A stretch of 57,623 bases of DNA. Source: Acidobacteriota bacterium. Its GTDB lineage: Bacteria; Acidobacteriota; Terriglobia; Acidiferrales; UBA7541. The notes under the pieces are model-generated. The model was not told where the DNA came from, ran no database searches, and was given only the letters and a program-made list of their open reading frames with translations. The number at the start of each line of letters is the position of its first letter. Positions within the stretch are counted from its first letter, which is position 1. Shown one piece after another: positions 34,440-44,143 of this stretch. The DNA lies in the NCBI GenBank assembly GCA_003166795.1, contig PMUS01000065.1:41207-98829 (forward strand). Reading direction: 5' to 3'. Made by a program: the position numbers and the translations under genes.

Positions 34440-35771
34440 TCAGCGAGCAGTGCTAGCGCCCGCGAGCGCTGCTTCAGCAGCCTCCAGGCGGCGCGCATAG
34501 AGAGGGAACTGAGCGGCGAATGCGGCCACTTCGCCGCGTACGCGCTGCTCGATTGCGGTATCGCCCAGGTGGTCGAGCACTTCGGCGATCCAGCCTGCGA
34601 TCCGCTCCATTTCGGGTTCGCGCATGCCACGCGTGGTGACCGCAGGAGTGCCCATGCGAATGCCGCCAGCCTTCAGGGGGGGCAGCGGGTCAAACGGAAT
34701 GGAATTCTTGTTGACCGTGATGCCGGAGCGATCCAGCGCCGGTTGCGCCACGCTGCCCGTCAACCCGCGGCAATTGACGTCCACCAGGAAGAGATGATTG
34801 TCCGTGCCGCCGCTGACGATTCGGAAGCCGCGCCTGGCCACAGCTGCGGCGAGCGCCTGAGCGTTGGAGACCACCTGCCGCTGGTATTCGGCGAACCCCG
34901 GCTCCGCCGCTTCCTTCAGGCAGACAGCCTTGGCTGCAATGATGTGCATCAGCGGGCCGCCCTGGATGCCCGGAAAGGTGGCACGATCGAGATCCTTGGC
35001 ATATTTCTCGCGGCAGAGAATCAGGCCGCCGCGAGGGCCGCGCAGCGTCTTGTGCGTGGTGGTCGCGACGAAGTCGGCATAGGGCACGGGACTCGGGTGC
35101 ACGCCGGCAGCGATAAGGCCCGCGATATGCGCCATGTCCACGAACAGCAGCGCGCCGATTGACTGCGCGATTTGCGCCATGCGCGGAAAATCGAAAATGC
35201 GCGAATAGGCGCTGGCGCCGGCAACGATCATTTTTGGCTTATGCTCGCGTGCGAGGCGCTCGAGCTCGTCGTAGTCGATTGTCTCGGTCACTTTTGCCAC
35301 GCCATAGGGGACGAAATTGTAAGTCTTGCCGGAAAAATTCAGCGGATGTCCGTGCGTCAGGTGGCCGCCGTGCGCCAGGTTCATTCCCAGCACGGTGTCG
35401 CCCGGCTGCAGCGCCGTCATATAGACGGCGATGTTCGCCTGTGTGCCAGAGTGAGGCTGGACGTTGGCATGCTCGGCGCCGAAGAGCGCCTTCGCGCGGT
35501 CAATGGCGAGCTGCTCGGCCTGATCCACGAATTCGCAGCCGCCGTAGTAGCGCTTGCCCGGGTAGCCCTCGGCATATTTGTTCGTGAGCACCGAGCCCAT
35601 CGTTTCCATCACCGCTTCGGAAACGAAATTCTCGGATGGGATCAGCTCCAGGCCGGTGGCCTGGCGGCGGACCTCGTCGCGGAGGACCGCTGCAATGGCC
35701 GGATCAACTTCTTCGAGTGAGCGGCTCATCCTGCGAAGGTCTGGTGTCTCGTGGGCCATACGTGCGCTCAT
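34440..35771 (-). CDS. glyA: Serine hydroxymethyltransferase
   Basis: From the ATG at 35771 the protein has 443 residues; ATG at 35729 ([10 protein letters not shown]) is a reasonable shorter start. Motifs: [39 protein letters not shown] and [13 protein letters not shown]. The PLP lysine is Lys241 in [13 protein letters not shown]. It converts serine to glycine and yields methylene-tetrahydrofolate. The gene stands alone between the phosphatase and the receptor island. No glycine riboswitch is visible upstream. Confidence 0.96.
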   Translation of the reverse strand: MSARMAHETPDLRRMSRSLEEVDPAIAAVLRDEVRRQATGLELIPSENFVSEAVMETMGSVLTNKYAEGYPGKRYYGGCEFVDQAEQLAIDRAKALFGAEHANVQPHSGTQANIAVYMTALQPGDTVLGMNLAHGGHLTHGHPLNFSGKTYNFVPYGVAKVTETIDYDELERLAREHKPKMIVAGASAYSRIFDFPRMAQIAQSIGALLFVDMAHIAGLIAAGVHPSPVPYADFVATTTHKTLRGPRGGLILCREKYAKDLDRATFPGIQGGPLMHIIAAKAVCLKEAAEPGFAEYQRQVVSNAQALAAAVARRGFRIVSGGTDNHLFLVDVNCRGLTGSVAQPALDRSGITVNKNSIPFDPLPPLKAGGIRMGTPAVTTRGMREPEMERIAGWIAEVLDHLGDTAIEQRVRGEVAAFAAQFPLYARRLEAAEAALAGASTAR

Positions 35772-35873
35772 CTTAGCAAAAGCGGTGATGCGTAGCGAGC
35801 GCCGCCAGACAAGTTGCGTGGCTGTGAAGAATACGAGCGTAAGGCGAGGGAGCGGCGGAAGACGAAACAGGAA

Positions 35874-35909
35874 GACCCGGCCGACGCCCTGTCAGGCGCC
35901 GGCCGGGTC
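35874..35909 (-). terminator. Terminator hairpin of the first TonB-dependent receptor gene
   Basis: On the minus strand GACCCGGCCGGCGCC pairs with GGCGTCGGCCGGGTC (one G-T wobble) around the loop TGACAG. It lies 41 bases beyond the receptor stop. The following tract (TTCCTGTTT) is only moderately T-rich. Confidence 0.7.
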
Positions 35910-35949
35910 ACACTGCACTAAAAAACCGCGATCGTGTTCGGCAGGTCGG

Positions 35950-38900
35950 CTAGAAAGTGTATTTCAAGCCAAACTGCATAATGCGCCCCGGGACCGAACT
36001 CGAGGTGATCTCTCCATAGTCGCTCGTGTTGCGATCGTTGACGGGCAAATTGAACTGCGCGTGATTGAAGAGGTTATAGAATTCCGCCCGGAACTGAAGG
36101 TTGGCGTCTTCCCGAAGTCCTCCGACCCTCGTATTCTTGATGATTCCCATGTCGAAGTTCAGCTGCGTGCAGCACCTGATGACTCCGACACCGGAATCGC
36201 CGAAGCCCGTGCCGCATTCAAGGAACGCCGGGTCGGCACCCGAGCAGTTACCTGTCGAGCCGCCTCCCGGGTTGGGAATTCCACCAAACTCGGGAGCTGG
36301 GACGACCGCAGCCGGATTGAGGAACCCGCCTACGCGGGACACCATGCTGCCCGACGTGCCGAGGGGAATACCCGACTTGCAATTACCGGTCTTTGCGTTG
36401 CAATCGATCGGGTCCGCAAGTTCGACCCGGCTGTAAGCGCCCGTGGCCTCACCGCTGCCGTAGAGAAGTGCCGGGGTGCTTGAATCAACAAGCGTGAAAG
36501 GCAGACCGTCCTGAATTGTGGTCACGCCGGAAACGCCCCACCCACCCAGAACCTTTTCGTGCCAGCCGTCTCCCTTGTATGGCACATCGTAGTTGTAGCT
36601 GAGCACAAAACGGTTGGGGCGATTGAAGGCCGCCGGACCGTATTGCTGGCGGTCATTCAAGGGGTCGTTCGTGGAAGCGCTGCCAGAAAGGACGTTGCCG
36701 CCCGTGGCAATGCCAGCCCCAGCTTCGCTGGCGTTGATATCGGTCTTGAGGCTGCTCCAGGTGTAAGAAGCCTGAAGAGTCAGACCATGGGAAAACGTGT
36801 GCCGGAGCTGGGCCTGCAAACTGTTGTACAAGTGATTTCCGTCGGTTTCGACTTGCTGCAGACCTCCCGGAGCCACGCCGAGGTAACCGACACGGCCAAG
36901 GTAATTGCTGGAGGTGTTAGCCAAAACCTGAGTAGCGGGATTGGTGTTGCCAACATCGTTCATCGGGAACGAGCTGGCGGGCCGCTCAAGATTTATGTTG
37001 ACCTGATCGGTCGGTGGATCGGGGGCGCCGGCGACGAGATACGCGAGGTTTGGTTCGCGGTTCCAATCGAAGAGGTGGATTCCATGCGTCCCGATATAGC
37101 CGACATCGAGCACCCAACCGCGCGCAAACTCGTATTGAGTGTCGAGATTATATTGCTGGATTTTGGGTGTGCGCATGAGTGGGTCATCGCCTGACGTGAG
37201 GAGCCCCGAGGCATTGCCACCGTTTATGTCCGTGATGGTGGTAGCGCCGTTCACTGGATCTCCCGCGGCCACTACTAGAGTTCGCGGGATGAATCCAAGG
37301 AATGCCTGCGTCACGAAAGGACTTTCCAGAGTTTCCGATGGAGCCGTGCCGATGCCGGTGGCGTAAGGAGGCATATTGCCCAGGATATTATCCCCCACGA
37401 GGTTGCCGTAAACGCGGTCGAAGAACATGCCGTAGCCCGCGCGAATAACAAGTTTATCCCTCGCCTGCCACGCTAGACCGATGCGCGGAGAGAAGTTGTC
37501 GAGAGGAGAGCCTCTCAACAACGTGTCGTTGTCGTTGATGGCGATCCCGGTTGACCCGAACTGACCGGTAAGATTTCCGTAGAACGGCCGGTTGAAATTC
37601 TTTTGGATCAGATAGCCCGCCAGAGTGCCGCCGGGATTATTCAGGAAGAAAGAGCCCGTATCCACGAGACCGGCGTACTCGTGGGCGAAGTTCGTGAAGA
37701 TGCCTTCGTTATCGGAGGGCCATCCGTCATATTCCCAGCGAAGCCCCACGTTCACTGTGAGGTGCCGTGTCACTTTGATGTCGTCCTGAGCGAACGACGA
37801 GAATTCGTTGATGCGCCAGTGGTGTGGATTCGTTGTGCCGTTCGGCAACAGACGATAGGTAAGGTTGATGAAAAACGCGTTGTCGGCGGGGAGGGGCGTA
37901 CCGCCGGCTGCGCCGGGGCTGCTGGTCATGAGATCGGCATTATTCCCGGCGACGATCCAACCTCTTTCCCGGTCCGGCTGCGCCCAATTCCACTGAATGC
38001 GCTGTGTGTTAACGCCAGCTCGAATCGAATGCTTGCCATGGTTCCAGGAAATCTGGTCGCCCGTCAGGAAGCTCTGCTGGAGGCTATGGGTGGCCGAAAA
38101 GAAATTCCCGCCGGCCTGCCAGGCTCCCCAGTTTGACCCTGGAAACGTGAAGGCGCCGAGAACCGGGACCAAAGAGTCTTCGCGGTTGTTGGCGGCAGCC
38201 GCCGACAAGGGGCAAGGTGCGCCGTTGTTAATGGCCGGAATAAGGTCGAGAGGGGTGATGCCATCACCGGCGCACGACTGGACCGTGACACCGTCAGTAA
38301 CATTTAGGAACAACCGCTGGGCCGAGCCCCATACTTCGTTCACAAAATTGTTGGTGACCACTGACGTGAGCTTCACAACGGCCGATTGCGAACCGTAGTG
38401 TCCGTCCTCCGGAGCCCCGGGGTCGCAGCCGCTGAGGATGCAACTGAAACTCTGGGTCTGCGGATCCTTGGAGAAGAAGTACTTCTCGGACAGGGTGTTC
38501 TTAGGCGAAAGGATGTAATCCGTGTTGATCATGAACTGATCTTCATTGGCGGCCGTGGCTTGGGAAATGGTTGTCGGCGAAGCGCATGAGTCGGTGGCCA
38601 CGCAGAACGGCACGCCACTCGAGTTGTAACGCACGCTAGGAAGGTAATAGCCATTGTTGAAGCCACCCTTCACCTGCGGAATTTTCTCCGTCTGCTGAGC
38701 GAGATTGATGAACGTCTGGCTGATATTGGAGCCGTTGTTCGCCACCGTGGTGGACGTACCCAAGCCCAGGAAGCCCAGGATGTCTGATTCCCCACCAAAC
38801 GCGCACCCCAGGTATTTCCGGTACGTCGAAGCATCGCAGGGCGAGCCGATGGCGGCTGCAGAGTTAGCATTCAACGGATTCTGAATACCGTAATCGAGCG

Positions 38901-40020
38901 GTATCGTGTATCCGGCGCCCTGGTCCGACCGCGCCTCCGCAAAGGGAACCCCCGGCTCGTTCAACGGAATCAGGCCGACGGAAGTGATACCCGTGGCGAA
39001 GCCGTTGCTGCCGATTCCGTTGAGCTGCCGCGTACCCTGGTAGGAACCAAAGACGAAGAGCTTATCTTTGATGATCGGTCCCCCCACCGTGCCGCCATAC
39101 TGGTTCTGCTTCACTTCGGGCGGTGCATTGGGCAGTCCTTCGCCGGCTTCCGACCGCTTGTAGAAGAAATCGTTGGCGTTGAAGAAGTTATTGCGGTTGA
39201 ACTCCCAGATCGCTCCGTGGAGCTGATTGGTGCCGCTCTTGGTCACCACGTTGACGTTTGCGCCGGGGTTCTGGCCATATGCGGCGTCGTATTGTGACGT
39301 CTGGACCTTGAACTCCTGAATCGAGTCCGGGTTGGGGATCGGAATTCCGGCATAGCTGCCCGACTGCGCTGCGCCGCCGCTGCCGTAGTTCGTGGTAATG
39401 ACTCCGTCCATCATGTAAGTGTTCTGATCAGAGCCGGAACCGTTCACGTTAATATCCTCGGTGCCGTTTCCGACCGCTGTTGCCGTCGCGACGTTTGCCG
39501 TGACACCGGGCGAGAGATCGATAACCTGGGTGTAGTTGCGCGTGCTCAGGGGCAGCTCAACAACAGTTTGCCCGGCGACCAACCCTCCAACCGTGGCGTT
39601 CTGCGTTTGGACAGTCTCGGCTGTGGCTTCGACGGTTACTTGCTGATTCTGCGAGCCGATTTCAAGACTGCGATTCAGCACGGGGGTCTCGGTGATGTCA
39701 ATGGTGATCGACGCGACATCGGCGGTCTTAAAGCCGGACGCGGAGAATTTCACGCCGTAATTTCCAGGCGGGAGCTGTGAAATCTTATAGGAGCCGCTGG
39801 CGTCAGTAGTAGTTGTGCGCGACTGACCTGTGCCGATGTTGGTCGCCGTGACCGTCGCGCCGGAGATGCTGCCGCCGGAAGGATCGGTGACTGTTCCGGA
39901 CAGCGCTCCAGTCGAGGCGCTTTGCGCCTGAACGCCGCTTGCGCCTACGAACATCAGTAACAGCGCAGCGAGCGCGCAGATCGAGACACACTTCAACGTA
40001 CGATTGAAATTACTGGTCAT
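35950..40020 (-). CDS. TonB-dependent receptor, Oar-like, with N-terminal carboxypeptidase-regulatory domain (1356 aa)
   Basis: A signal peptide (hydrophobic ~13-28, ends GVQAQ) is followed by a CarboxypepD_reg/Cna-B-like domain (~35-115: GALSGTVTDPSGGSISGATV...LPPGNYGVKFSASGF). A plug-like region comes next (TVVELPLSTRNYTQVIDLSPGV, then the VNVVTKSGTNQLHGAIWEFNRNN-type stretch), and then a ~1000-residue beta-barrel ending in the aromatic FGLKYTF. The domain order matches Oar-like receptors abundant in Acidobacteria, thought to import large or complex substrates. The ligand is unknown. The start follows G-rich GGGGGGTGGGGGA. A terminator follows the stop. Confidence 0.9.
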   Translation of the reverse strand: MTSNFNRTLKCVSICALAALLLMFVGASGVQAQSASTGALSGTVTDPSGGSISGATVTATNIGTGQSRTTTTDASGSYKISQLPPGNYGVKFSASGFKTADVASITIDITETPVLNRSLEIGSQNQQVTVEATAETVQTQNATVGGLVAGQTVVELPLSTRNYTQVIDLSPGVTANVATATAVGNGTEDINVNGSGSDQNTYMMDGVITTNYGSGGAAQSGSYAGIPIPNPDSIQEFKVQTSQYDAAYGQNPGANVNVVTKSGTNQLHGAIWEFNRNNFFNANDFFYKRSEAGEGLPNAPPEVKQNQYGGTVGGPIIKDKLFVFGSYQGTRQLNGIGSNGFATGITSVGLIPLNEPGVPFAEARSDQGAGYTIPLDYGIQNPLNANSAAAIGSPCDASTYRKYLGCAFGGESDILGFLGLGTSTTVANNGSNISQTFINLAQQTEKIPQVKGGFNNGYYLPSVRYNSSGVPFCVATDSCASPTTISQATAANEDQFMINTDYILSPKNTLSEKYFFSKDPQTQSFSCILSGCDPGAPEDGHYGSQSAVVKLTSVVTNNFVNEVWGSAQRLFLNVTDGVTVQSCAGDGITPLDLIPAINNGAPCPLSAAAANNREDSLVPVLGAFTFPGSNWGAWQAGGNFFSATHSLQQSFLTGDQISWNHGKHSIRAGVNTQRIQWNWAQPDRERGWIVAGNNADLMTSSPGAAGGTPLPADNAFFINLTYRLLPNGTTNPHHWRINEFSSFAQDDIKVTRHLTVNVGLRWEYDGWPSDNEGIFTNFAHEYAGLVDTGSFFLNNPGGTLAGYLIQKNFNRPFYGNLTGQFGSTGIAINDNDTLLRGSPLDNFSPRIGLAWQARDKLVIRAGYGMFFDRVYGNLVGDNILGNMPPYATGIGTAPSETLESPFVTQAFLGFIPRTLVVAAGDPVNGATTITDINGGNASGLLTSGDDPLMRTPKIQQYNLDTQYEFARGWVLDVGYIGTHGIHLFDWNREPNLAYLVAGAPDPPTDQVNINLERPASSFPMNDVGNTNPATQVLANTSSNYLGRVGYLGVAPGGLQQVETDGNHLYNSLQAQLRHTFSHGLTLQASYTWSSLKTDINASEAGAGIATGGNVLSGSASTNDPLNDRQQYGPAAFNRPNRFVLSYNYDVPYKGDGWHEKVLGGWGVSGVTTIQDGLPFTLVDSSTPALLYGSGEATGAYSRVELADPIDCNAKTGNCKSGIPLGTSGSMVSRVGGFLNPAAVVPAPEFGGIPNPGGGSTGNCSGADPAFLECGTGFGDSGVGVIRCCTQLNFDMGIIKNTRVGGLREDANLQFRAEFYNLFNHAQFNLPVNDRNTSDYGEITSSSVPGRIMQFGLKYTF

Positions 40021-40091
40021 TCCCCCACCCCCCTGAATATCTCGTACAAAATGTCGTAGCGCCCCCCAGGGCGCTCGTGCTGGGGCACTTA

Positions 40092-40118
40092 GTACTACGC
40101 GCGATTATCGCTTGTCAA
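40092..40118 (-). promoter_or_regulatory. Promoter of the first receptor gene, shared architecture
   Basis: On the minus strand TTGACA (40118-40113) is followed after 15 bases by TAGTACTAA. The same TTGACA-N15-TAGTACT layout precedes the second receptor gene. The -10 match is imperfect, so the exact start site is unknown. Confidence 0.6.
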
Positions 40119-40255
40119 GTTCATTCAACGCCTGTGTTCACCAACTTCGGCCGGTCCCCGAACGGAATTCGCATATTGCCTGGCAGCCGAAACAAGCGGC
40201 GGGGATGTTTCGTATGGAGAAAAACGGAGCAGGAACTTCGCGAAGGGTTGTGGGA

Positions 40256-40302
40256 AAAAAAGGCCCGACCGGCGTTTGAAACTGCGCCGGTCGGGCCTTT
40301 TT
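40256..40302 (-). terminator. Strong intrinsic terminator (18-bp perfect stem, bidirectional)
   Basis: GGCCCGACCGGCG and CGCCGGTCGGGCC flank a 10-base loop, with A5/T5 on either side extending pairing to 18 bp. It begins 22 bases past the stop of the second receptor gene on the minus strand. Confidence 0.93.
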
Positions 40303-40324
40303 CGATCAGAAAAACAATGCCAGT

Positions 40325-43300
40325 CTAGAACGTGAGCTTCAATCCGAACTGAATCTCGCGCGAAGTAGTTGCCGTGCCTTCGATTGAGCCCGAATCACCC
40401 GGTTGGCCGGTGGGCGCCGCCGTAGCCGCAAATGCGGCGCCGGTCAGCACTCCAGTCGCGAGTGGTTGCGCGAAATTCGTGTGATTCAAAACATTGTAGA
40501 ATTCCGCGCGGAACTGGGCGTTCAATCCCTCCCAGACTTTTGTGTTCTTGATCAAGGAGAAATCGAGATTGACGAGCCCTGGGCCGGTCACAGATCCTCT
40601 CGGAACATCGCCCAACGTACCAAATGGTTGCGACGTATAGCACGTGGAGTTAAACCAGTTGTACCACTTGCCGAGAACCTGATCTCTCCCACCCGGGCAC
40701 GTGCCGGAATAATCCGGCCGATCTCCCTGAATGGCGGCGAGGTCCGTAACATCGGCTCCCTCTTGAATTGTGACGGGTAGACCGGTGTTCGCGCGGAGGA
40801 TCGAGCTGACCTGCCATCCCTCCACGAGACGGTTTCCCCGGAACGGCAGGCTGTAGACACCGTTGGCTACGAAGTTGTGGCGAATATCGAAACTGCAGAG
40901 ACCGTAGTCATATTTCCGATCGTACGGGTCCGCCTGTTCGTAAATGTCCTGCTCGAGTCCAGACGAAGCGGAGCCGGTTCCCAGGCACTTTGAGTATGTG
41001 TACGACGCTTGCCCTGAAAATGAACGGCTGAATTGATGATTCAAGGAAATCTGCAAAGAATTGTAGTTCGATGTTTGCTGCGCGACAGCCGTGCTGAGCT
41101 GTCCGAAATATGCATTCGAGCCTGGCCCGAGGATCGACGTAAGGGAAGTCGGAGCCTGCGGGTTTGCGGCGGTGCTGATGCGCGGGTTCTGCGCGAAAGT
41201 GGCGCCGTTCGCGAAGTATGTGCTCGCAGGGTCCTGGCAGCCGGTCGTGAAAATCCCAGCTGCTTCATTTGCTGCGCTGGTCGCGCACATCGGGGCATTC
41301 AAATCCACCTCGGTGAACAAGTGCCGGCCTTCCGATCCGATATATCCGACGGACAGAACGGTGCCGGGGGTAATCTGACGCTGGATCGTCAAGTTGTACT
41401 GCATAACGTACGGTGAGCCGCCGGTCAGGTAATTCACGCCGGCGAATTCACTGATTGCCGCTGTCGGGCCGCCTGGAACTACGCCCGGGAACGGGTTCGG
41501 AAATCCGATATTTTGAGCGAAGCTCTCAAAATCGGCGCTGGCATACGGAAACGACAGGTATGAAGCGGATGCGTACGTTCGAGGCGCGACCTGATCGTGG
41601 AAAAGCCCGAAACCAGCGCGGATTGAAGTCTTGTGATTCGAGAACGGATCGAAAGCGACACCGATGCGCGGCTCGAAGTTTTCTGCGTTTGGATTCGATT
41701 GGAAAATATGCCGGACCGGCGTATAGCCCGTGGCATATGAGGCTCCGCCGGGAGCTGTGAAGTAGTTGTTGGTATCCGGGAACGGAGCATTGACGATGGT
41801 CGTGAACGGACCACCCGTCGGGTTCGTCGCGTAGTCATATCGTACGCCGAGATTCAAGGTCAGTCTCGACGTCACCTTCCAGTCGTCCTCGAAGTAAGGC
41901 GCGTAGTCAACTTCCCGGAAGTTACGGCGGGAATTATCGTGTCCCGGATACGTTCCCAGGAACAGGAATGGATTGCCCGTCATGAATGACTGCTCGCCAA
42001 AGTAAATGTAATCGCCGCCGTATACGAAGGGAGCGTAGATATTGGATTGGACGCGGGTGATGGACACACCCACCTTGAAGCTGTGGGAGCCGTGGGTCCA
42101 GACCAGATCGTCGCCGCCGCCAATCTTATTCTGAGCGAGAATGTACGGCAGTCCCGTATTCGCGCCAAGCGGAGCGCAGCCGGGGCAGCCCGCAGTGATC
42201 GATCCGTCCGGAAAGCCCGGAACAAACTGCAACGCGGAATCAGGCGTTGTCGTTGTATTGGCGGTTTCAAAGGTGCGTGTAAAGTTGAAGCGAATCTCGT
42301 TCACAACCGTGGCCGAAACAATTCTCCGCTCCTGCAGCGTGAAATACTGGTTCGCGGAGTTGGCCACCTCTGGCCAATCGGCAAGCACGGGCGAGCCGGC
42401 AAACGGATTGCTCAATTGAGAGCGGTCGGAAACATAGCGCCCGAAGACGGTATCCTTCGAAGACAAGTTGTAGTCAATGCGCCCGATGACGTAATTCTCG
42501 GACTGGGCGGTGGTGTTGACGTTGGTGAAATTTGAATAACCGCCGCGATCGGCCGTGCCGGCCGTGGAGTTCGGTGTCGGATAGAGCGCCAAAATCTGGG
42601 CAAGGGTGGAAGCCGCCGCGATGGATTGGCCGCCCGCACCCGATCCGAGCCCTCCGGGGATGGGGAGAATTGGATTCGTTGCGCTACCTGGCGTTCCGGA
42701 TGCGTCTGCCGGGCAAGCCGCATTGGCAGGGGCCTGATTAGCGCAAGGCAACTCGCCCAGAGAAACGTAAGGCTCGGGGACTAGTGAGGTCACGGTGGTT
42801 CCGAGGAAATTTCGCAGGCCCTCGTAGTTCGCGAAGAAAAATAGTTTATCTTTTTCGATGGGCCCGCCGACGCTGCCGCCAAACTGGTTCTGCCGGAATT
42901 CGGGTTTCTCGTTGGGAGTAACGGTCGGAGATCCGTCCGCATTCGTGCCGCCCGTGCCCGTGAAATCGAAGAAGTTGCGCGAGTCCAGCGCGCTGTTGCG
43001 CAGGAACTCATATCCGGAGCCGTGATATTCGTTCGATCCGGATTTGCTCGCTTCATTCACCACGGCGCCGTTTCCGCCAAACTGAGCGCCGTAGGTGTTG
43101 GTCAGAATCTGAAACTCTGAAATTCCCTCAACGCCCAGAGCCGTCCCGAGGGCGGCCGATCCTGGACCGTGCTCCCAGAAATCCCGCACGTCTTCGTTAT
43201 CCAGCAAAAATGCCTGTCCTTCGGGCCGGGATCCGGCGAACGAATAGCTCGTCTGATTGCCATAGAAGGAACCGGACGTTCCCCCGCCTCCAGGGCCAGA

Positions 43301-43867
43301 GCTGCCTCCGGGGCTATTGCTGAACGATTGAACGCCCGGAGCCAGCTCGAGGAGCTGGGTGTAGTTGCGTCCGTTCAGTGGCAACTGCTCCAATTGCGTT
43401 TGGCTGACGAGCGAAGACACCGTCGCCGATTGAGTTTCCACTTGCGACACTTGGCCCTCTACCGTGACGTTCTGCGTGGCCTCGCCAACGGGAAGCGCGA
43501 AATCGACGAGCGGATGTGCGCCGACGGTCAACGTGACGCCTTTGTGAGTGACGGTCTGAAAGCCCGATAGCGACGCCTGAATATCGTAGGTTCCGATCGG
43601 AAGGTCCGCCACTTCGTACCGGCCCTGTCCGTCGGTTACGGTCGCTTGTTCTACGTTGGTGCCAACATTGGTTACCTGGACTTTTGCGCCAACCAACGCC
43701 CCGCCGGAAGGATCGGTTGCCGTGCCCGAAATGGTTGCGGTTTGAGTTTGGGCCTCGACACGATTTGCGCCAAAAACGAAAAACAACAGGCCCAGTGCGC
43801 ACACGAGCGCGCAAGAAAATAACTTCACAACAGTATGATAATCAGTCGCTGGATTTAGCCGATTCAC
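40325..43867 (-). CDS. TonB-dependent receptor, Oar-like (about 1180 aa)
   Basis: The signal peptide (VVKLFSCALVCALGLLFFVF...VEAQ) is followed by a CarboxypepD_reg domain (TATISGTATDPSGGALVGAKV...LPIGTYDIQASLSGF), a plug (LPLNGRNYTQLLELAPGV) and a barrel ending REIQFGLKLTF. The start is uncertain: GTG at 43867 gives a normal signal peptide, while an in-frame TTG at 43900 adds 11 residues, and a G7 run lies between them. It is related to the first receptor but clearly diverged, so not a recent duplication. Divergent from a MarR regulator, which may control it. Confidence 0.9.
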   Translation of the reverse strand: MNRLNPATDYHTVVKLFSCALVCALGLLFFVFGANRVEAQTQTATISGTATDPSGGALVGAKVQVTNVGTNVEQATVTDGQGRYEVADLPIGTYDIQASLSGFQTVTHKGVTLTVGAHPLVDFALPVGEATQNVTVEGQVSQVETQSATVSSLVSQTQLEQLPLNGRNYTQLLELAPGVQSFSNSPGGSSGPGGGGTSGSFYGNQTSYSFAGSRPEGQAFLLDNEDVRDFWEHGPGSAALGTALGVEGISEFQILTNTYGAQFGGNGAVVNEASKSGSNEYHGSGYEFLRNSALDSRNFFDFTGTGGTNADGSPTVTPNEKPEFRQNQFGGSVGGPIEKDKLFFFANYEGLRNFLGTTVTSLVPEPYVSLGELPCANQAPANAACPADASGTPGSATNPILPIPGGLGSGAGGQSIAAASTLAQILALYPTPNSTAGTADRGGYSNFTNVNTTAQSENYVIGRIDYNLSSKDTVFGRYVSDRSQLSNPFAGSPVLADWPEVANSANQYFTLQERRIVSATVVNEIRFNFTRTFETANTTTTPDSALQFVPGFPDGSITAGCPGCAPLGANTGLPYILAQNKIGGGDDLVWTHGSHSFKVGVSITRVQSNIYAPFVYGGDYIYFGEQSFMTGNPFLFLGTYPGHDNSRRNFREVDYAPYFEDDWKVTSRLTLNLGVRYDYATNPTGGPFTTIVNAPFPDTNNYFTAPGGASYATGYTPVRHIFQSNPNAENFEPRIGVAFDPFSNHKTSIRAGFGLFHDQVAPRTYASASYLSFPYASADFESFAQNIGFPNPFPGVVPGGPTAAISEFAGVNYLTGGSPYVMQYNLTIQRQITPGTVLSVGYIGSEGRHLFTEVDLNAPMCATSAANEAAGIFTTGCQDPASTYFANGATFAQNPRISTAANPQAPTSLTSILGPGSNAYFGQLSTAVAQQTSNYNSLQISLNHQFSRSFSGQASYTYSKCLGTGSASSGLEQDIYEQADPYDRKYDYGLCSFDIRHNFVANGVYSLPFRGNRLVEGWQVSSILRANTGLPVTIQEGADVTDLAAIQGDRPDYSGTCPGGRDQVLGKWYNWFNSTCYTSQPFGTLGDVPRGSVTGPGLVNLDFSLIKNTKVWEGLNAQFRAEFYNVLNHTNFAQPLATGVLTGAAFAATAAPTGQPGDSGSIEGTATTSREIQFGLKLTF

Positions 43868-43924
43868 ATTCCCCCCCGGGACCACCTTCTTGAAGTTCAA
43901 CCCACTCTGTACAGCACATCTTAA

Positions 43925-43951
43925 GTACTACGGCGTCCTTCGGAGTGTCAA
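43925..43951 (-). promoter_or_regulatory. Promoter of the second receptor gene, shared architecture
   Basis: On the minus strand TTGACA (43951-43946), a 15-base spacer and TAGTACTTA. It matches the layout in front of the first receptor. Tandem repeats lie just upstream at 43964-43999. Confidence 0.6.
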
Positions 43952-43963
43952 GACTGAATCAAC

Positions 43964-43999
43964 ATAGGTACTCACATAGATACTCACATATGTACTCAT
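43964..43999 (+). repeat. Three tandem 12-bp direct repeats, candidate operator
   Basis: ATAGGTACTCAC, ATAGATACTCAC and ATATGTACTCAT lie head to tail. They are between the divergent marR-like gene and the -35 of the second receptor, so a binding array for that regulator is plausible. Confidence 0.7.
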
Positions 44000-44143
44000 A
44001 TTATGTGAAAAGCACAGTGCAGGCGGGCAAAAAATCGCTACGCGATCAGACGCGCCGGATCGCTCCCATGGGTACAGCTCTTGCATTGCCTGAGAGACGA
44101 ATTTGTGTTAGAAGTACGCCACTTAGTCGAACCCGTAGGGAAA

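Larger units (their letters stand above)
40021..40324. other. Gap between two receptor genes: promoter of the first, terminator of the second
   Basis: The 304 bases hold a promoter for the 1356-residue receptor (40092-40118, minus) and a strong terminator for the next receptor (40256-40302), both listed. No gene is supported in between. Confidence 0.75.

Noticed and set aside
35772..35949. Possible glycine riboswitch before glyA
   Set aside because: I could not find the tandem aptamer core or a terminator/anti-terminator pair in the upstream sequence.
36559..37194. Plus-strand frame of 211 codons inside the first receptor gene
   Set aside because: It is antisense to a clear 1356-residue receptor; similar long antisense frames occur under many genes here because of high GC.
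43964..43999. CRISPR-like array
   Set aside because: Three 12-bp units in direct contact have no spacers; they are tandem repeats, not CRISPR.
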